A stretch of 16,083 nucleotides of DNA from JBQDBK01 sp052090825 (lineage in GTDB: Bacteria; Bacillota; Clostridia; Tissierellales; Peptoniphilaceae): NCBI GenBank assembly GCA_052090825.1, contig JBQDBK010000022.1:1-16083 (forward strand). The letters run 5' to 3'. Shown piece by piece: positions 13,818 through 16,083 of the stretch. The position numbers and the translations under genes were made by a program. The notes beneath the pieces are model-generated. The model made no database searches. It had not been told where the DNA came from and was given only the letters and a program-made list of their open reading frames with translations. Each line of letters starts with the position of its first letter. The stretch's first letter is position 1.

Positions 13818-16083
13818 AGTTAATAATAAAAAAGTTTTAAAAAATTTGACAAATAAATATATGAAAAATAATAATAGGAGAAATATTATTTTAATAATAG
13901 CTATTTTGTTGACATCTTTATTATTTACTTCAATTTTTTATACAGCAGATACTCTGAAAAATAGTATTGAAAGTCAAACTTTTAGACAAGTTGGAACTAA
14001 ATTTCATGGAGCTTTTAAAGATTTAAGTAAGGAAGAAGTTGATAGATTAAAAAAAGATACTAGGATAAAAGAATATGGAATTAGAAAAATCTTTGGTATT
14101 GCAGGAAATAAAGAATTAAAAAAACAATACACAGAAGTAAGTTATATGAATCAAGTAAATGTTGAGAATTCTTTTTTAAGTCCAAGTAAAGGAAGATTGC
14201 CCAAAGAAAATACAAAGGAAATATTTTGTGATGATAAAGTTTTAGAACTATTAGGACTAGATAAAAAGTTAGGTCAAACTGTTGATTTAGAAGTTGACTT
14301 GGAAAATGGACAAAGTATAAAAGATAAATTTACCCTCGTGGGTTGGTGTAAATCAGATGGAGCTATGATGGCAAATAATATCTTGTTAGCTGAAAGTTAT
14401 ATTACAAAAGCGCTAGATAGTTATGAAGGTGGAAAGTGGGACAAGACTGGTAAGTATACTCTTGATGTATACCTAAAGGATAGCAAGAATATAGAAGAAA
14501 ACATGAAAAAGATAGCTCGTGACTTTGGATATCAAACTGAAGATAAGTTTGAAGATAAGTATATAGGCATAGGGGTTAATTGGGGTTACTTAAATGTTAC
14601 TTTAGCTAACGAAGATCTTATAATGATATTATTTACTATAATATTTTTTGTTATTATTGTAGGAATTTCAGCTTATATGATAATATATAACATTTTTAGG
14701 ATTTCTATAATTCAGGACATACAATTTTATGGACTTTTAAAGACGATAGGGACTACAAATAAACAAATAAAAAAAATAATTTATAGGCAGGCCTTAATTT
14801 TATCAATGTGGGGTATACCTATAGGACTTATTTTAGGAATTGTCTTTGGAAAACTTATATCAAAATTACTTATTTCAGATATAGGTATATCTATTTTAGA
14901 TAGTAGACTTAGTTTAATAGTCATAGGAATATCAACTATATTTTCTCTTCTAACAGTATTTTTATCTTCAATTAAACCTGGGAAAATAGCAGCTAAAGTC
15001 TCTCCAGTAGAAGCCAGTAAATATATTGAAAATTATGAAAAGATTAATAAGAAGACAAAAAGAGCTTCTAATAAAAATATATTAACTATGGCTTTATCTA
15101 ACTTAGCTAGAAATAAAAGAAAGACTATTCTTGTAGCAATATCATTGGCACTAGCTATGACCCTATTTCAAATAGCCATAAATTTAACCAAAGGATTTGA
15201 TGAAGAGGAATATTTATCTAGTTTTTTAGTTAGTGATTTTATTTTAGCTAAAAGTGAATATCTCAGAACTTCTTCTTTAAAATCAGATTTGGAAAGAAGT
15301 ATGTCTATAGAAGAAGCGAAAAATTTAGAAAATATTTTTAAAAGTAACAAGAAAGGGCAATTACTTCTTGATACTGGAGCAAGTATAGCCTTGCCAGAAA
15401 AAGAATTTTTAAAGTATTATAAAAGGACATATATGATAGAAGACTCTAAGGATTTAAAAGATTTTCCAAGGACGGATGATGGAGATCTAATGGGAGGAAT
15501 TCAACTTTTTGGATTAAATGACTATCTTTTGAATAAATTAGAATTTGTTGAAGGTAGTGTAGAAGATTTAAAAAATACTAAAAATGGAATTGTTGAAATA
15601 CTTTCCTATGATGATAATGGAAATATAAAAAAAGAAGATAGTTCTAAGAATATAGGAGATATTGTCAAGATAGTTCATTCTAAAGGACAAGTATTTTTTG
15701 ATAAGAATAGTAATAAAGTAGTAGAAAATCCAGAAGACATGGATATATCTAATATATATGTAATGCCTAAAGAAAATTTATTATCTGAATATAGAGTTGT
15801 TGCTAAAGCTGCAATGAAACATCCTATGTCTTTGAGATATTATGGCGATTTAAGATTTGTAGTTTTAGATAAAACTTTAAATATGAGTTCTCCTTGGGTT
15901 AGAAGCTTTGGATACTTTTTTGATGTAGACAAGAGTATAGAAGCTAAGATGGAAGATGATATAAAGAATTATACAAGTAAAAATATGAATTTAGACTATG
16001 AATCAAAAGCATCTCTAGTGAGGGAATTTAATCAATTAAAGGATAATATAGCTGTAATAGGTTATTCTTTCAGCCTTGTTTTG
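13810..16083 (+). CDS. FtsX-domain ABC transporter permease (partial, runs off the window)
   Basis: The frame from ATG 13810 stays open for 758 codons to the window end. Visible layout: TM1 (about 25-47), an extracellular domain of about 220 residues, TM2-4 (about 270-298, 327-350, 366-388), a linker with KPGKIAAKVSPVEA, then TM5 (about 438-458) and a second large extracellular domain; the last visible residues enter TM6. Two FtsX modules with one extracellular domain each fit the 800-850-residue permeases of Firmicutes, not the ten-helix BceB layout with a single extracellular domain. Such pairs export or remove peptides, bacitracin-like drugs or lipids from the membrane; which one is unknown. 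The start overlaps the ATPase stop, so the two are translationally coupled partners. Confidence 0.9.
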   Translation, partial: MIKVNNKKVLKNLTNKYMKNNNRRNIILIIAILLTSLLFTSIFYTADTLKNSIESQTFRQVGTKFHGAFKDLSKEEVDRLKKDTRIKEYGIRKIFGIAGNKELKKQYTEVSYMNQVNVENSFLSPSKGRLPKENTKEIFCDDKVLELLGLDKKLGQTVDLEVDLENGQSIKDKFTLVGWCKSDGAMMANNILLAESYITKALDSYEGGKWDKTGKYTLDVYLKDSKNIEENMKKIARDFGYQTEDKFEDKYIGIGVNWGYLNVTLANEDLIMILFTIIFFVIIVGISAYMIIYNIFRISIIQDIQFYGLLKTIGTTNKQIKKIIYRQALILSMWGIPIGLILGIVFGKLISKLLISDIGISILDSRLSLIVIGISTIFSLLTVFLSSIKPGKIAAKVSPVEASKYIENYEKINKKTKRASNKNILTMALSNLARNKRKTILVAISLALAMTLFQIAINLTKGFDEEEYLSSFLVSDFILAKSEYLRTSSLKSDLERSMSIEEAKNLENIFKSNKKGQLLLDTGASIALPEKEFLKYYKRTYMIEDSKDLKDFPRTDDGDLMGGIQLFGLNDYLLNKLEFVEGSVEDLKNTKNGIVEILSYDDNGNIKKEDSSKNIGDIVKIVHSKGQVFFDKNSNKVVENPEDMDISNIYVMPKENLLSEYRVVAKAAMKHPMSLRYYGDLRFVVLDKTLNMSSPWVRSFGYFFDVDKSIEAKMEDDIKNYTSKNMNLDYESKASLVREFNQLKDNIAVIGYSFSLVL

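Overview
The window is very AT-rich. It has clustered CCA-encoding tRNA genes, strong AGGAGG-type ribosome binding sites, a TPP riboswitch, and mobile-element genes of the tnpW / large serine recombinase type. Together these point to a low-GC Gram-positive anaerobe of the Clostridia/Tissierellia kind. The genus is not determinable here and this placement is inference.

Layout. (1) 1-737: the end of a tRNA operon (fMet-like, Glu, Val, Asp, Thr, Tyr, Gly, Arg) closed by an intrinsic terminator. (2) 798-7108: a consensus promoter, a TPP riboswitch with its own terminator, and a five-gene transport operon. The first ORF is a chimera: the N-terminus of hydroxyethylthiazole kinase (ThiM) joined in frame to the C-terminus of a FecCD-type permease. 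It is followed by a FepC-type ATPase, a MATE exporter and two ABC half-transporters. A deletion appears to have removed most of a thiamine-salvage gene and the front of an iron-type ABC operon, leaving the transport genes behind a thiamine-sensing switch. (3) 7279-12438: a mosaic of broken mobile-element pieces. Two related copies (A 7279-8928, B 11140-12438) each carry a sigma-like gene followed by a highly conserved noncoding block. Copy A keeps tnpW and only the N-terminus of a serine recombinase. Copy B keeps only the C-terminus of one recombinase plus the N-terminus of a second. Between them lie minus-strand genes: a decayed serine hydrolase, an intact GH114-like lipoprotein and an unidentified remnant. 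A 57-bp piece of the GH114 gene is repeated in inverted orientation at the edge of copy B. (4) 12439-13034: AT-rich sequence without a recognisable gene. (5) 13035-16083: an ABC ATPase and large FtsX-type permease pair of the antimicrobial-peptide-resistance kind. It is preceded by a perfect inverted repeat matching the BceR-type operator pattern and by a second hairpin; the permease runs off the window.

The strongest points are the ThiM/FecCD fusion under a TPP riboswitch, the duplicated noncoding block that is better conserved than the sigma coding sequence beside it, and the hairpin plus short leader ORF at the recombinase start. I did not find a clearly new complete system. The noncoding block is the best candidate for something undescribed.
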